From the NCBI GenBank assembly GCA_002733715.2, contig NVWQ02000006.1, forward strand, positions 36,929-100,928: a stretch of 64,000 nt of DNA, given 5' to 3'. The notes below the pieces were generated by a model. The model saw only the letters and a list, made by a program, of their open reading frames with translations. It made no database searches and was not told the DNA's origin. The position numbers and the translations under genes were made by a program. The stretch comes from Methylophaga sp. (GTDB lineage: Bacteria; Pseudomonadota; Gammaproteobacteria; Nitrosococcales; Methylophagaceae). Below are positions 1-11,061 of the stretch, piece after piece (the stretch's first letter is position 1; every line of letters starts with the position of its first letter).

Positions 1-1511
1 GCAGGAACACCACAGATGGGTTCCATGGTTTCTGGAGAATAGGATTTCAAGTGATCTTTCATTGCTTCAAAACCTTCTGTTCTTTCAGCAATAAATTTAG
101 GATCGACTAAATCTTCCTCAATAATAACGTGCATGATTGCATTCAGCATTGGCACATCACTACCCGGTTTAAAGGCTACATGGTGTGTTGCCTCGCGTGA
201 TAAATCTGTTGAACGTGGATCCATCAAAATCAGCTTAGCACCTTTACGCATGGCATTTTTCATCCATGTTGCACCTACAGGATGATTCACTGTCGGATTT
301 GAACCAATAATGACAATCACTTCTGCTTTTTCAACATCAGAAACCGGATTTGATACCGCACCTGAACCTAAACACTCTAATAATGCAACAACAGATGAGG
401 CATGACAGAGACGAGTACAGTGATCAACATTATTGGTTTTAAAGCCCGTTCGAACTAATTTCTGGAATAAATAAGCTTCCTCATTACTGCCTTTAGCACT
501 ACCAAAACCTGCTAATGCATTAGGTCCTTGCTCATCACGAATTTTATTAAATCCGCCTGCTGCAAAATCAAGCGCTTCATCCCATGTTGCTTCACGGAAA
601 ATTTTATCTATATCATTAGGATCCATCGAGAAATCACCTGATTTAGGTGCGTCATCTCTACGAATAAGCGGCTTAGTTAAACGATGTTGATGATGAACAT
701 AATCAAACCCGTAGCGACCTTTCACACATAAACGACCGTGATTAGCGGGTCCATCGCGGCCTTCTACATAAAGAATTTTGTCATCTTTAACGGCATAGGT
801 CATTTGACAACCGACGCCACAGAATGGACAACCAGAGTCCACCATCCGATCAGGTTCAACCATACCCACATCATCTGCAGGCATTAACGCACCCGTCGGA
901 CATGCTTCAACACATTCACCACAACCGACACAGGTACTTTCACCCATTGGGTCGTCTAAATCAAAAACGATTTGGGTGTGTGTGCCACGCATTGCCAAAC
1001 CAATAACATCATTATTTTGTTCATCACGACAGGCACGAACACAACGCGTACATTGAATACAGGCATCCATATTAACGGCAATACCGGGATGGGATACATC
1101 TGCTTGTGGCTGATGTCTGGCTTCAAAGCGAGGCAGTCCCACATCTAATTTTCCTGCCCAATAGTCTAACTCTGAATTCAAGGTGTGAGGTTTTTCTGAC
1201 ACATCAGATTTAAGTAATTCTAATATCATTTTTTGTGATTTTAGTGCGCGTTCACTATTCGTTTGGACCGTCATACCTTCTGTTGGTGCTCGACAACATG
1301 ACGGTGCCAATACACGTTCACCATCAATTTCCACCATACAGGCACGGCAGTTACCATCTGAACCTTGTCGTTCGGAATAACATAAGTGCGGAATATCAAC
1401 ACCATTACGCTTGGCGGCATCTAAAATTGTTTCATCTGCACCAGCGGTAATAGCTTCACCGTTTAATGAGAAACTGATTGGGCTTGCTAATTCTTCAGGG
1501 TTAATAGCCAT
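1..1511 (-). CDS. fdsA: NAD-dependent formate dehydrogenase alpha subunit (molybdopterin/tungstopterin), 3' end outside window
   Basis: Catalytic subunit that oxidises formate to CO2 and passes electrons through Fe-S clusters to the NADH-forming subunit next door. Only the first 503 codons are present; the gene runs off the left edge. Seen in translation: an N-terminal [2Fe-2S] ferredoxin domain (Cys44, Cys55, Cys58, Cys72/73), a 4Fe-4S ferredoxin stretch CVGCGECVEACP near residue 194, and the pterin-binding oxidoreductase domain. The catalytic residue is an ordinary cysteine (Cys369, motif RLCHASS, codon at 405-407), not selenocysteine. The start ATG overlaps the stop of the upstream subunit by one base (TAATG), so the two are translationally coupled. 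Family knowledge: this is the Fds/Fdh1 type found in methylotrophs. Whether the metal is Mo or W cannot be read from sequence. Confidence 0.93.
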   Translation of the reverse strand, partial: MAINPEELASPISFSLNGEAITAGADETILDAAKRNGVDIPHLCYSERQGSDGNCRACMVEIDGERVLAPSCCRAPTEGMTVQTNSERALKSQKMILELLKSDVSEKPHTLNSELDYWAGKLDVGLPRFEARHQPQADVSHPGIAVNMDACIQCTRCVRACRDEQNNDVIGLAMRGTHTQIVFDLDDPMGESTCVGCGECVEACPTGALMPADDVGMVEPDRMVDSGCPFCGVGCQMTYAVKDDKILYVEGRDGPANHGRLCVKGRYGFDYVHHQHRLTKPLIRRDDAPKSGDFSMDPNDIDKIFREATWDEALDFAAGGFNKIRDEQGPNALAGFGSAKGSNEEAYLFQKLVRTGFKTNNVDHCTRLCHASSVVALLECLGSGAVSNPVSDVEKAEVIVIIGSNPTVNHPVGATWMKNAMRKGAKLILMDPRSTDLSREATHHVAFKPGSDVPMLNAIMHVIIEEDLVDPKFIAERTEGFEAMKDHLKSYSPETMEPICGVP

Positions 1512-3223
1512 TATTTCGCCCCCCCTTTTGTTAACTCTTCTGGAAAGTATTTCATCACACTGCGAACAGGATTCGGTGCTGCTTGGCCTAAACCACAAAT
1601 TGATGTATCAATCATTACTTCTGATAATTCTTCTAGCAAATCTTCATCCCATTGCGGTTGCTGCATCAAGGTTACAGCTTTAGCTGTTCCCACTCGACAT
1701 GGTGTGCATTGTCCACAGGATTCTTCTTCAAAGAACTCCATTGCATTTACGGCTAAATCACGTGCTTTATCTTGATTGGAGAACACCACAATCGCAGCAC
1801 TACCAATAAAACAGTCATATTCTTGCAAGGTATCAAAATCTAACGGCACATTACCTAATGAGGCTGGCAAAATTCCGCCTGATGCACCACCCGGGAAATA
1901 ACCATAAAACTCATGGCCATCTTCCATACCGCCACAGTATTCTTCGATTAATTCAATCATGGTAATACCGGCATCGGCAAGGTGAACACCCGGTTTATTA
2001 ACACGTCCACTGACAGAAAATGAACGTAAACCGACACGACCATTTCGACCATGGTCAGTTAAACAGCTAGGACCTTTTTCTAAAATATCACGAACCCAAT
2101 ACAATGATTCCATATTGTGCTCTAGCGTAGGCCTACCAAATAACCCCACTTCAGCTACAAATGGTGGACGCAAACGCGGCATACCGCGTTTACCTTCAAT
2201 TGATTCAATCATCGCTGATTCTTCACCACAAATATAGGCGCCCGCACCACGGCGAAGATGAATTATTGGCATATCATCTACAGGAGGATTTGCAACTAAT
2301 TTTGCGACTTCTTTTTCAAGCACATTTCTAATTGCAGCATATTCATCACGTAGATAAATATAAATTTCATGGATACCTGTTGCCCATGCACCAATCAACA
2401 TGCCTTCTAAGAAACAATGTGGATCGCGTTCTAAATAATATTTGTCTTTTAATGTGCCGGGTTCACCTTCATCAATATTAACCGCCATTAATTTTGGCTC
2501 CGGCATTCCCCGTACAATGCGCCATTTACGGCCGGCGGGGAAACCCGCACCACCCAAACCACGTAGACCGGAGTCATCCATTGAATCTAATACTTTATCA
2601 ATGTTATAGGTGCCATTTCTGCACATGCGATAGGTGTTATAACCACCGCTCTCTCGGTAAGCTTCATATTCAATCGGCTGTAATGATTCCGGTTCAATTT
2701 CATTGTTGTTAACTGCTGCTTCCACCCTTGCAACATCGGCTTCTTCAATAGGGTTCATTCCCACCACGGCTACTGGTGCTTTCTCACAACGCCCAACACA
2801 GGGAACACGCTGAACACGTACATCACTACCCAATGTATCTTCCAGTGAATTAACTAAGTCTTCTGATCCTTTCATGCCACAGGTGAGTGATTCACAGACA
2901 CGCACCGTCAATTGTGGTGGTGGCGTATCACCTTCTTTTACAATATCAAAATGATGGTAAAAAGTGGCGACTTCATACACTTCTGCCTTTGATAAATTCA
3001 TTTCTCTCGCTAATGCAACTAAATGCGCAGCAGAAAGATGTTTATAATGATCTTGAATTTTGTGCAAATGCTCGATTAATAAATCTTTTTGGCGGGACTC
3101 ATCACCTAATAATGCCTGCACTTCTGTCAGCGCTTTGGGGTCAACTTGCCTACCTTTACCAACAGCACGTGGCAGCTTTAGTTTATTTCCGGATTTCCGA
3201 GCGCTGATTTGCTGCTCACTCAT
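1511..3223 (-). CDS. fdsB: NAD-dependent formate dehydrogenase fused gamma-beta subunit (NuoE-NuoF type)
   Basis: A 570-residue protein that takes electrons from the alpha subunit and reduces NAD+. The N-terminal third is a NuoE-like domain with [2Fe-2S] cysteines C110, C115, C142 and C146. The rest is NuoF-like: a FMN/NADH glycine-rich motif GLGGAGFPAGRKW near 222-234 and a C-terminal 4Fe-4S site, CGQCTPC (C503, C506, C509) plus C543. In many Fds enzymes these are two genes (fdsG, fdsB); here they are fused, as in the Fdh1B type of Methylobacterium, and the size fits that fusion. It is first in a leftward operon with fdsA. A dyad resembling an NtrC or LysR-type site lies 25 bases upstream of the start. 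Confidence 0.94.
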   Translation of the reverse strand: MSEQQISARKSGNKLKLPRAVGKGRQVDPKALTEVQALLGDESRQKDLLIEHLHKIQDHYKHLSAAHLVALAREMNLSKAEVYEVATFYHHFDIVKEGDTPPPQLTVRVCESLTCGMKGSEDLVNSLEDTLGSDVRVQRVPCVGRCEKAPVAVVGMNPIEEADVARVEAAVNNNEIEPESLQPIEYEAYRESGGYNTYRMCRNGTYNIDKVLDSMDDSGLRGLGGAGFPAGRKWRIVRGMPEPKLMAVNIDEGEPGTLKDKYYLERDPHCFLEGMLIGAWATGIHEIYIYLRDEYAAIRNVLEKEVAKLVANPPVDDMPIIHLRRGAGAYICGEESAMIESIEGKRGMPRLRPPFVAEVGLFGRPTLEHNMESLYWVRDILEKGPSCLTDHGRNGRVGLRSFSVSGRVNKPGVHLADAGITMIELIEEYCGGMEDGHEFYGYFPGGASGGILPASLGNVPLDFDTLQEYDCFIGSAAIVVFSNQDKARDLAVNAMEFFEEESCGQCTPCRVGTAKAVTLMQQPQWDEDLLEELSEVMIDTSICGLGQAAPNPVRSVMKYFPEELTKGGAK

Positions 3224-3247
3224 GTATGTTCTCTCTTCTATTTAGGG

Positions 3248-3265
3248 TTCACCAATTTGGTGCAA
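3248..3265. promoter_or_regulatory. Dyad TTCACCAATTTGGTGCAA upstream of fdsB
   Basis: Near-perfect palindrome whose core, read leftward as TGCACCAAATTGGTGAA, resembles the NtrC consensus TGCACC-N4-TGGTGCA. It lies only 25 bases before the fdsB start, and I see no sigma-54 promoter with it. A repressor, or a LysR-type activator such as FdsR, is therefore as likely as NtrC. A second half-site (GCACCACTTGTG) sits near 3303-3314. Confidence 0.4.
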
Positions 3266-3350
3266 TTATTTTCGCTTTAATATAGTGAAAATACCATGTC
3301 TAGCACCACTTGTGAAGCGAAACACCATGATAAAACACCCAAGACGCCAT

Positions 3351-3387
3351 AAAAAAGCCGACAAATAATGACATATTTATCGGCTTA
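3351..3387 (-). terminator. Rho-independent terminator after the MFS carrier gene
   Basis: Reading leftward, a 13-bp stem with one mismatch (AAGCCGATAAATA pairing with TATTTGTCGGCTT) is followed directly by a run of six T. It separates the MFS gene from the formate dehydrogenase operon, so the two are separate transcripts. Confidence 0.85.
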
Positions 3388-3423
3388 TATTTATACTCAT
3401 AATAGTGTGGTAATTAGTCTGAA

Positions 3424-5106
3424 TTAATCACTCTTCATATGATGTGAGTGATGCACTGGCTTCATAAAGAAATTAGCTATAAATGCCACAATTAATAATC
3501 CAGCCATTAAATACATTGTTTGATTATATAAACTGGGTGTGGGATCAACAGTTCCCGCCGGCGCAATTTCCATTAACTTAGCAATGGTTACTGTTTTTGC
3601 TTCCATCAAACTATTTAGTTGTTCAACACCCGCACCAAACGCAACTTGAAATGATGCAGGATCTATTTTATCAACCAATCCTTGAATTGCTTTTGCCGTT
3701 GCACTCTCTCGCAATGATGTAATGGCTAATGGACCTAATACGCCTGCTGTACTCCAAGCAGTCAATAAACGTCCGTGAATACCACCGACATACTTAGTGC
3801 CAAAGATATCTGCAAGATAGGCTGGAATAGTAGCAAATGCTCCGCCATACATAGTGAAAATCAACATGGTTGCCGCATAAAACATCACCAGCCACGTAAT
3901 TGAAGGTGCGACGCTTACTGCTTGCGCTGCAAAGGGGATAGATGCGTAGAGCAATGCACCCAAACCAAAGAAGATATAGTAGGTCGTTTTACGACCAATA
4001 TAGTCAGAAGTGCTGGCCCAGAAGAAACGACCAGCCATATTAAATGCACTGATCATAAGCACATAAGTTGCTGCAAACTCTAGATTGACCACATCGGGCA
4101 ATGCGCCACCAAAAATATCTTTCATCATCGTTTTAGCAACAGAAATAACACCAATACCTGCCGTTACATTCAGGCAGAGCATCAGCCATAATTGCCAAAA
4201 TTGCGGTGTTTTTAGGGCTTGATCAATATGCACATCATGTTCTGTAATCATGCTTTTTGTTTCATCTGGTGCAACGTAACCTTCAGGCATCCAGCCTTCT
4301 TTTGGTATGCGATAAGAAAATGCTGCAATCAGCATAATAACAAAATAAACAACACCTAAAGTAAAGAAGGTTTGAGCAACACCGATATTACCTGTTCCAG
4401 CCAAATATACACCTTCTGGACCAGACACCAACATGCTCGCCACATCATTTGCACCGATAACGACTACCTCTCGTAATTCACCGGCCACTTCAACTACACG
4501 ACGTCCTGCCTCAGTCATTAAATTCACACTATCTAACGTGCCCAAATATTCTGGTGCACTATAGAATGATTTCATCATTGGCGTAATCATAAATTTAGCA
4601 ATCATTGCACCACCGCCAAAGCCCATAATAGCGATACCAGTAGCCATGCCGCGACGGTCAGGAAACCATCGAATTAATGTGCTAACGGGTGAAATATACC
4701 CCAATCCCAAACCACAACCACCCAGCACGCCATAACCAAGGTAAAGCATCCATAACTGTCCAGAAACAATGCCTAAACCGCCAATAATAAAGCCACCACC
4801 CCAACAAAAGGCAGCAATTGTTCCCACAAGTCTTGGTCCGACTTTTTCTAACCATTTACCCGCAAAAGCAGCAGATAAACCAAGAAAAACAATAGCTACA
4901 GTGAAAATCCAAACAACACTTTTTAGTGTCCAGTCATCTGCAGCACTCGTGACAACACCTATTCTCGCAACTAGGGCAGGATTAAATAAACTCCACGCAT
5001 AAACAGAACCAATGCATAGATGTATACCTAGTGCCGCCGGCGCAATCAGCCAGCGATTAAATCCGTCTTTTGCGACAATCCGTTGCTTTGAAAACAACCC
5101 AGCCAT
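3424..5106 (-). CDS. OFA-family MFS transporter (oxalate/formate antiporter type)
   Basis: A 560-residue inner-membrane carrier with about 12 hydrophobic segments. The opening (RWLIAPAALGIHLCIGSVYAWSLFNPAL) and the stretch NVTAGIGVISVAKTMMKDIF match the OFA family of oxalate/formate antiporters. It is longer than the usual 420-450 residues because of a large loop between helices 6 and 7 (about residues 180-235) and another insert before the last helix; such long forms are common in this family in proteobacteria. It sits just upstream of formate dehydrogenase but has its own terminator. A role in formate or another small monocarboxylate is suggested by family and neighbourhood; the substrate is not established. 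Confidence 0.85.
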   Translation of the reverse strand: MAGLFSKQRIVAKDGFNRWLIAPAALGIHLCIGSVYAWSLFNPALVARIGVVTSAADDWTLKSVVWIFTVAIVFLGLSAAFAGKWLEKVGPRLVGTIAAFCWGGGFIIGGLGIVSGQLWMLYLGYGVLGGCGLGLGYISPVSTLIRWFPDRRGMATGIAIMGFGGGAMIAKFMITPMMKSFYSAPEYLGTLDSVNLMTEAGRRVVEVAGELREVVVIGANDVASMLVSGPEGVYLAGTGNIGVAQTFFTLGVVYFVIMLIAAFSYRIPKEGWMPEGYVAPDETKSMITEHDVHIDQALKTPQFWQLWLMLCLNVTAGIGVISVAKTMMKDIFGGALPDVVNLEFAATYVLMISAFNMAGRFFWASTSDYIGRKTTYYIFFGLGALLYASIPFAAQAVSVAPSITWLVMFYAATMLIFTMYGGAFATIPAYLADIFGTKYVGGIHGRLLTAWSTAGVLGPLAITSLRESATAKAIQGLVDKIDPASFQVAFGAGVEQLNSLMEAKTVTIAKLMEIAPAGTVDPTPSLYNQTMYLMAGLLIVAFIANFFMKPVHHSHHMKSD

Positions 5107-5234
5107 AATCTCTCTCCAAACATATTATTCTTATAATTTTGACCCACAAAAATAACACGCTTATTAGTTAACTTCAATGCAATAGATCGTTTTTCATACT
5201 TTTAATGAACACTAAAATCAACGCTTAAAGTTAG

Positions 5235-7475
5235 TTATTCTGCCAGATTAACCTTAGTTACTTTCTGTAAACCGCGGGGCAATTTATTACCCCGTTTACC
5301 ACGATCACCTGTGTAATGTGCTAAGTCTGCAGGTTTTAGTGTTAGATGACGCCTGCCCGCATAGAGCGTGAGGCTGCTATTTTCTGGAACCACCGTAACT
5401 GAATGTAGCGACTCTTGTTTGCTCACAAATCGTGCTTGTGGAATATTGATTAATCGTACGCCTTTACCTCGGTTTAGATTTGGCATTTCACTCGCTGCAA
5501 AAACTAATAATCGGCCATCTCCGGCAGTAACTGCTAGACTATCATTAGCATTTTCAATCCAAAGTGGCGGTAAAATTTCTGCACCTTTCGGCAAGTTAAA
5601 TAAAGCTTTTCCCGCTTTATTTTTGGCTAATAAGTTATCCAGTGTAGTAATAAAACCATAACCAGCCGTGTTCGATAATAATAATGGTTTATCTAGCTCA
5701 CCTGCTAATACGGCAACAAATCGTGCATCAGCTGGCATCTGTAATCGACCACTTAATGGCTCGCCTTGGCCGCGGGCAGACGGTAATGTATGTGCAGCAA
5801 CCGAATAACTGCGCCCTGTAGAATCTAAAAATACAATTTGCTGATTACTACGTGCATTGACCGACAGCATATAACGATCACCGGTGCGATAATTAAGTGC
5901 TTCTGCATCAACATCATAGCCTTTTGCAGCCCGCACCCAACCACTTTCTGATAGTACAATGGTCAATGGCTCGGTGGGTAACAACTCGGTTTCGCTTAAT
6001 GCTTTTGCCGCATTACGTTGCACAATTGCACTACGGCGATCATCACCAAATTTTTCAGCATCAGCAGTCAGTTCTTTACGGATTAATGTTTTAAGGCGTG
6101 TTTCAGAGCTCAATAATAATTCTAATGATTTACGTTCAATAGCAAGTTCATCTAACTCACCACGAATTTTCATTTCTTCTAATTTAGCTAAATTACGTAG
6201 TTTTATCTCTAAAACAGCTTCTGCTTGGCGATCACTAATACCAAAGCGTTCCATGAGCACTGGTTTAGGCTCGTCTTCTGTTCGAATAATATGAATAACT
6301 TCATCAATATTCAGATAAGCGACCAACAAGCCTTCTAACACATGCATTCGCTCAACAATTTTATCTAAACGATATTGCAGGCGACGACGCACAGTTGCTG
6401 TTCGATACACTAACCACTCTGTCAGAATATCTTTCAAGTTTTTAACTTGCGGACGACCATCAAGGCCAATCATATTCATATTAACGCGATGGCTTTTTTC
6501 TAAATCTGTTGAGGCAAATAAATGCGACATCAGGCCTTCAATATCAACGCGATTTGAACGCGGCACAATCACTAATCTTACGGGTTGTGCATGATCAGAC
6601 TCATCGCGAAGATCGGCTACCATCGGCAATTTCTTATTGTTCATCTGATTGGCGATTTGTTCGATTATTTTTGCACCTGATACTTGATAAGGCAGTGCAT
6701 TAATAATGATTTCACCTTCTTTTGTTTTTTCATAACAGGCGCGTTGACGCACACTGCCATGGCCCGTGGTGTAGATCTTCATTAAGTCTTCACGTGAAGA
6801 AATGATTTCGCCACCCGTTGGGAAGTCTGGCCCTTGAACATCTTCTAATAACGCTTCAAGTTTAGTTGTAGGCTTTTTCAGCAATTGCAAACAGGCACTC
6901 ACCACTTCGCGTAAATTATGCGGTGGAATATCGGTTGCCATACCGACGGCAATACCACTGCCGCCATTCAATAAGATATTAGGTAATCGCGCAGGCAATA
7001 ACTGAGGCTCGTTCATTGTGCCGTCAAAATTAGGCACCCAATCAACGGTGCCCTGACCCAATTCACCTAATAAGGTTTGTGCATAAGCGGTGAGTTTTGA
7101 TTCGGTATAACGCATCGCTGCAAACGATTTAGGATCATCCATCGATCCCCAGTTACCTTGGCCATCTACTAATGGATAACGATATGAAAATGGCTGTGCC
7201 ATCAATACCATCGCTTCATAACAAGCCGAATCACCGTGTGGATGATATTTACCTAATACATCACCCACCGTACGTGCTGATTTTTTATGTTTTGAAACTG
7301 AGCTTAGACCTAGTTCAGACATCGCAAAAATGATGCGACGCTGAACCGGTTTCAGGCCATCACCTACATTGGGCAAAGCGCGATCCAAAATAACGTACAT
7401 GGAATAATCCAAATACGCTTTTTCGGTAAATTCTCGAACGGGAAGTCGTTCTAAATCATCTACTGCTGAAGTCAT
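5235..7475 (-). CDS. parC: DNA topoisomerase IV subunit A
   Basis: Breakage-reunion subunit of topoisomerase IV, which decatenates daughter chromosomes. The 746 residues match the family length. The active-site tyrosine is Tyr123 in [10 protein letters not shown]. The quinolone-resistance region [16 protein letters not shown] (about 76-91) has Ser83 and Glu87 at the positions equivalent to E. coli Ser80 and Glu84, the unmutated form. The C-terminal part (about 500-746) forms the DNA-wrapping beta-pinwheel. It lies 27 bases downstream of parE on the same strand, so the two are almost certainly co-transcribed. Confidence 0.97.
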   Translation of the reverse strand: MTSAVDDLERLPVREFTEKAYLDYSMYVILDRALPNVGDGLKPVQRRIIFAMSELGLSSVSKHKKSARTVGDVLGKYHPHGDSACYEAMVLMAQPFSYRYPLVDGQGNWGSMDDPKSFAAMRYTESKLTAYAQTLLGELGQGTVDWVPNFDGTMNEPQLLPARLPNILLNGGSGIAVGMATDIPPHNLREVVSACLQLLKKPTTKLEALLEDVQGPDFPTGGEIISSREDLMKIYTTGHGSVRQRACYEKTKEGEIIINALPYQVSGAKIIEQIANQMNNKKLPMVADLRDESDHAQPVRLVIVPRSNRVDIEGLMSHLFASTDLEKSHRVNMNMIGLDGRPQVKNLKDILTEWLVYRTATVRRRLQYRLDKIVERMHVLEGLLVAYLNIDEVIHIIRTEDEPKPVLMERFGISDRQAEAVLEIKLRNLAKLEEMKIRGELDELAIERKSLELLLSSETRLKTLIRKELTADAEKFGDDRRSAIVQRNAAKALSETELLPTEPLTIVLSESGWVRAAKGYDVDAEALNYRTGDRYMLSVNARSNQQIVFLDSTGRSYSVAAHTLPSARGQGEPLSGRLQMPADARFVAVLAGELDKPLLLSNTAGYGFITTLDNLLAKNKAGKALFNLPKGAEILPPLWIENANDSLAVTAGDGRLLVFAASEMPNLNRGKGVRLINIPQARFVSKQESLHSVTVVPENSSLTLYAGRRHLTLKPADLAHYTGDRGKRGNKLPRGLQKVTKVNLAE

Positions 7476-7502
7476 TATTTAATATCTCGTTTTATAGCCT
7501 GA

Positions 7503-9599
<2,097 letters not shown>

Positions 9600-9647
9600 T
9601 GCACCAAAACTGCTCTCTAATATCTAAAAATGCATCTATTTGGTGCG
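9600..9647 (+). promoter_or_regulatory. Tandem NtrC-like enhancer sites of the guanidine operon
   Basis: Two sites resemble the NtrC consensus TGCACC-N4-TGGTGCA. The right one (9631-9647, TGCATCTATTTGGTGCG) matches at 11 of the 13 specified positions. The left one (9600-9616) has a perfect TGCACC half and a poor second half. Their centres are 31 bp apart, three helical turns, and lie about 110 and 141 bases before the predicted start of transcription. This is the same layout as the E. coli glnA enhancer, which is established knowledge; the regulation here is inferred. Confidence 0.65.
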
Positions 9648-9722
9648 GTGATAATTTACCTGTTTTATAGGTGTTGTCGATAAGGTATTAATACATATGG
9701 CTATTATTGTTTCTGGTTTAAA

Positions 9723-9738
9723 TGGCAGGAATATTGCT
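9723..9738 (+). promoter_or_regulatory. Sigma-54 promoter of the guanidine operon
   Basis: TGGCAGGAATATTGCT matches the -24/-12 consensus TGGCAC-N5-TTGCW at all but one position, with the required 10 bases between the invariant GG and GC. Transcription would start near 9749, giving a leader of about 210 bases that contains the whole riboswitch. Together with the NtrC-like sites upstream this predicts activation under nitrogen limitation. Confidence 0.7.
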
Positions 9739-9806
9739 TTTGTCTATTGTGAAGTGCGAGATGATTATATAATCATCAATAACGTAAGATCATAGCATTA
9801 AAAAAT

Positions 9807-9907
9807 AGGTTGCTAGGGTTCCGGTTAGTTAAGAGCTAACGTCTGGTCCGAGAGTCACCGACCTTCACAGTGAAGGTTACACGGAGGGATAAAAGCCCGG
9901 GAGATTG
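9807..9907 (+). ncRNA. Guanidine-I (ykkC) riboswitch
   Basis: The conserved elements of the guanidine-I aptamer occur in order: CTAGGGTTCCG (9813-9823), a hairpin GTTAG/CTAAC, CTGGTCCGAGAG (9843-9854), a hairpin ACCTTCAC/GTGAAGGT, and ACACGGAGGGATAAAAGCCC (9879-9898) followed by GGGAGA. This class binds guanidinium and turns on guanidine export or breakdown genes. Just after it, GAGA-T-TGTTT (9901-9910) can pair with AAACA-TCTC (9915-9923). That stem reuses the 3' end of the aptamer, so it could be the expression platform. There is no U-run after it, so the switching mechanism is not obvious. The gene start follows at 9961. Confidence 0.93.
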
Positions 9908-9960
9908 TTTGTATAAACATCTCTCGCACCCAACCCGTCATTAACTGTGGAGTAAACAAC

Positions 9961-11028
9961 ATGATTCGTCCTCTTTTACGTACAAGTAGTGCCCTACTAC
10001 TTATTATTTCTTTCCTTTTTACACCTTTGCTAGCAAATGCTGAAACCAAAGATAAATTCAGTGTAGCTTGGACTATTTACGCGGGTTGGATGCCGTGGGA
10101 TTATGCCAGTAATGAAGGCATTGTGAAAAAATGGGCCGCTAAATACGACATAGAAATTGATGTTGTTCAGATTAATGATTATGTCGAATCAATCAATCAA
10201 TATACCGCGGGCCAATTTGATGGTTGCACCATGACTAACATGGATGCACTCACTATTCCTGCCGCAGGTGGTGTTGATTCAACAGCATTAATCGTAGGTG
10301 ACTTTTCTAATGGTAATGATGGCATTGTATTAAAAGGTGCTGATAAAAAACTAGCTGATATCAAAGGTCAAAATGTTAACTTAGTTGAATTATCTGTTTC
10401 TCATTATTTATTAGCGCGTGCACTTGATACGGTTGGAATGACAGAAAAAGATCTTAAAGTGGTTAATACTTCTGATGCCGATTTAGTCGGTGTGTTTGCG
10501 ACAAACGATGTGACTTCAACGGTGACATGGAATCCACTTTTATCAGAAATCACAGCTGTTCCTAATACATCAAAAGTATTTGATTCATCTGATATTCCAG
10601 GTGAAATCATTGACCTTATGGTCGTTAATACACAAACGCTGAACGATAATCCTAAATTTGGTAAAGCATTGGTTGGCGCTTGGTATGAAATCATGGAAAT
10701 AATGAATAGTGGTGATGAAGCGGCACTAACAAGTATGGCAACAGCCTCTGGTACTGATTTAGCAGGTTATCAATCTCAATTGGCTGCAACCAAAATGTTT
10801 TATAACGCAGCAGATGCCGTTGCTTTTGTTGAAAGTGAACAACTACCAGCAACCATGAAAAGCGTAAGTGAGTTTTCATTCGATCACGGTATTTTAGGTG
10901 ATGGCGCACAAGACGCCGACTTTATTGGTATGGCTTATCCGAATGGTGTGGTAACCGGAGATAAAGACAATATCAAATTCCGTTTTACCGTTGATTATAT
11001 GAAAATGGCTGCAGAAGGTAAGTTATAA
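9961..11028 (+). CDS. ABC transporter substrate-binding protein, predicted guanidine importer
   Basis: A 355-residue periplasmic binding protein of the nitrate/sulfonate/taurine (NitT/TauT) type. A signal peptide spans about residues 1-27 (hydrophobic core LLLIISFLF, cleavage likely after LLANA). The mature part begins FSVAWTIYAGWMPWDYA and contains QFDGCTMTNMDALTIPA, both typical of this binding-protein family. It is the first gene behind the guanidine-I riboswitch and is followed by matching permease and ATPase genes. Family annotation alone would suggest nitrate, taurine or urea. The riboswitch and the enzymes downstream make guanidine, or a compound that yields it, the better prediction. 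The ligand is inferred. Confidence 0.88.
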   Translation: MIRPLLRTSSALLLIISFLFTPLLANAETKDKFSVAWTIYAGWMPWDYASNEGIVKKWAAKYDIEIDVVQINDYVESINQYTAGQFDGCTMTNMDALTIPAAGGVDSTALIVGDFSNGNDGIVLKGADKKLADIKGQNVNLVELSVSHYLLARALDTVGMTEKDLKVVNTSDADLVGVFATNDVTSTVTWNPLLSEITAVPNTSKVFDSSDIPGEIIDLMVVNTQTLNDNPKFGKALVGAWYEIMEIMNSGDEAALTSMATASGTDLAGYQSQLAATKMFYNAADAVAFVESEQLPATMKSVSEFSFDHGILGDGAQDADFIGMAYPNGVVTGDKDNIKFRFTVDYMKMAAEGKL

Positions 11029-11061
11029 AACTTACCTTTCATTTCGTAATTCGAGAACAAT

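Noticed and set aside
3248..3265. A sigma-54 promoter for formate dehydrogenase
   Set aside because: No GG-N10-GC motif was found between the dyad and the start codon or just upstream.
9697..9795. A 32-codon open frame starting ATGGCTATTATTG in the leader of the guanidine operon
   Set aside because: It has no good ribosome-binding site, spans the predicted sigma-54 promoter and matches no known leader peptide.
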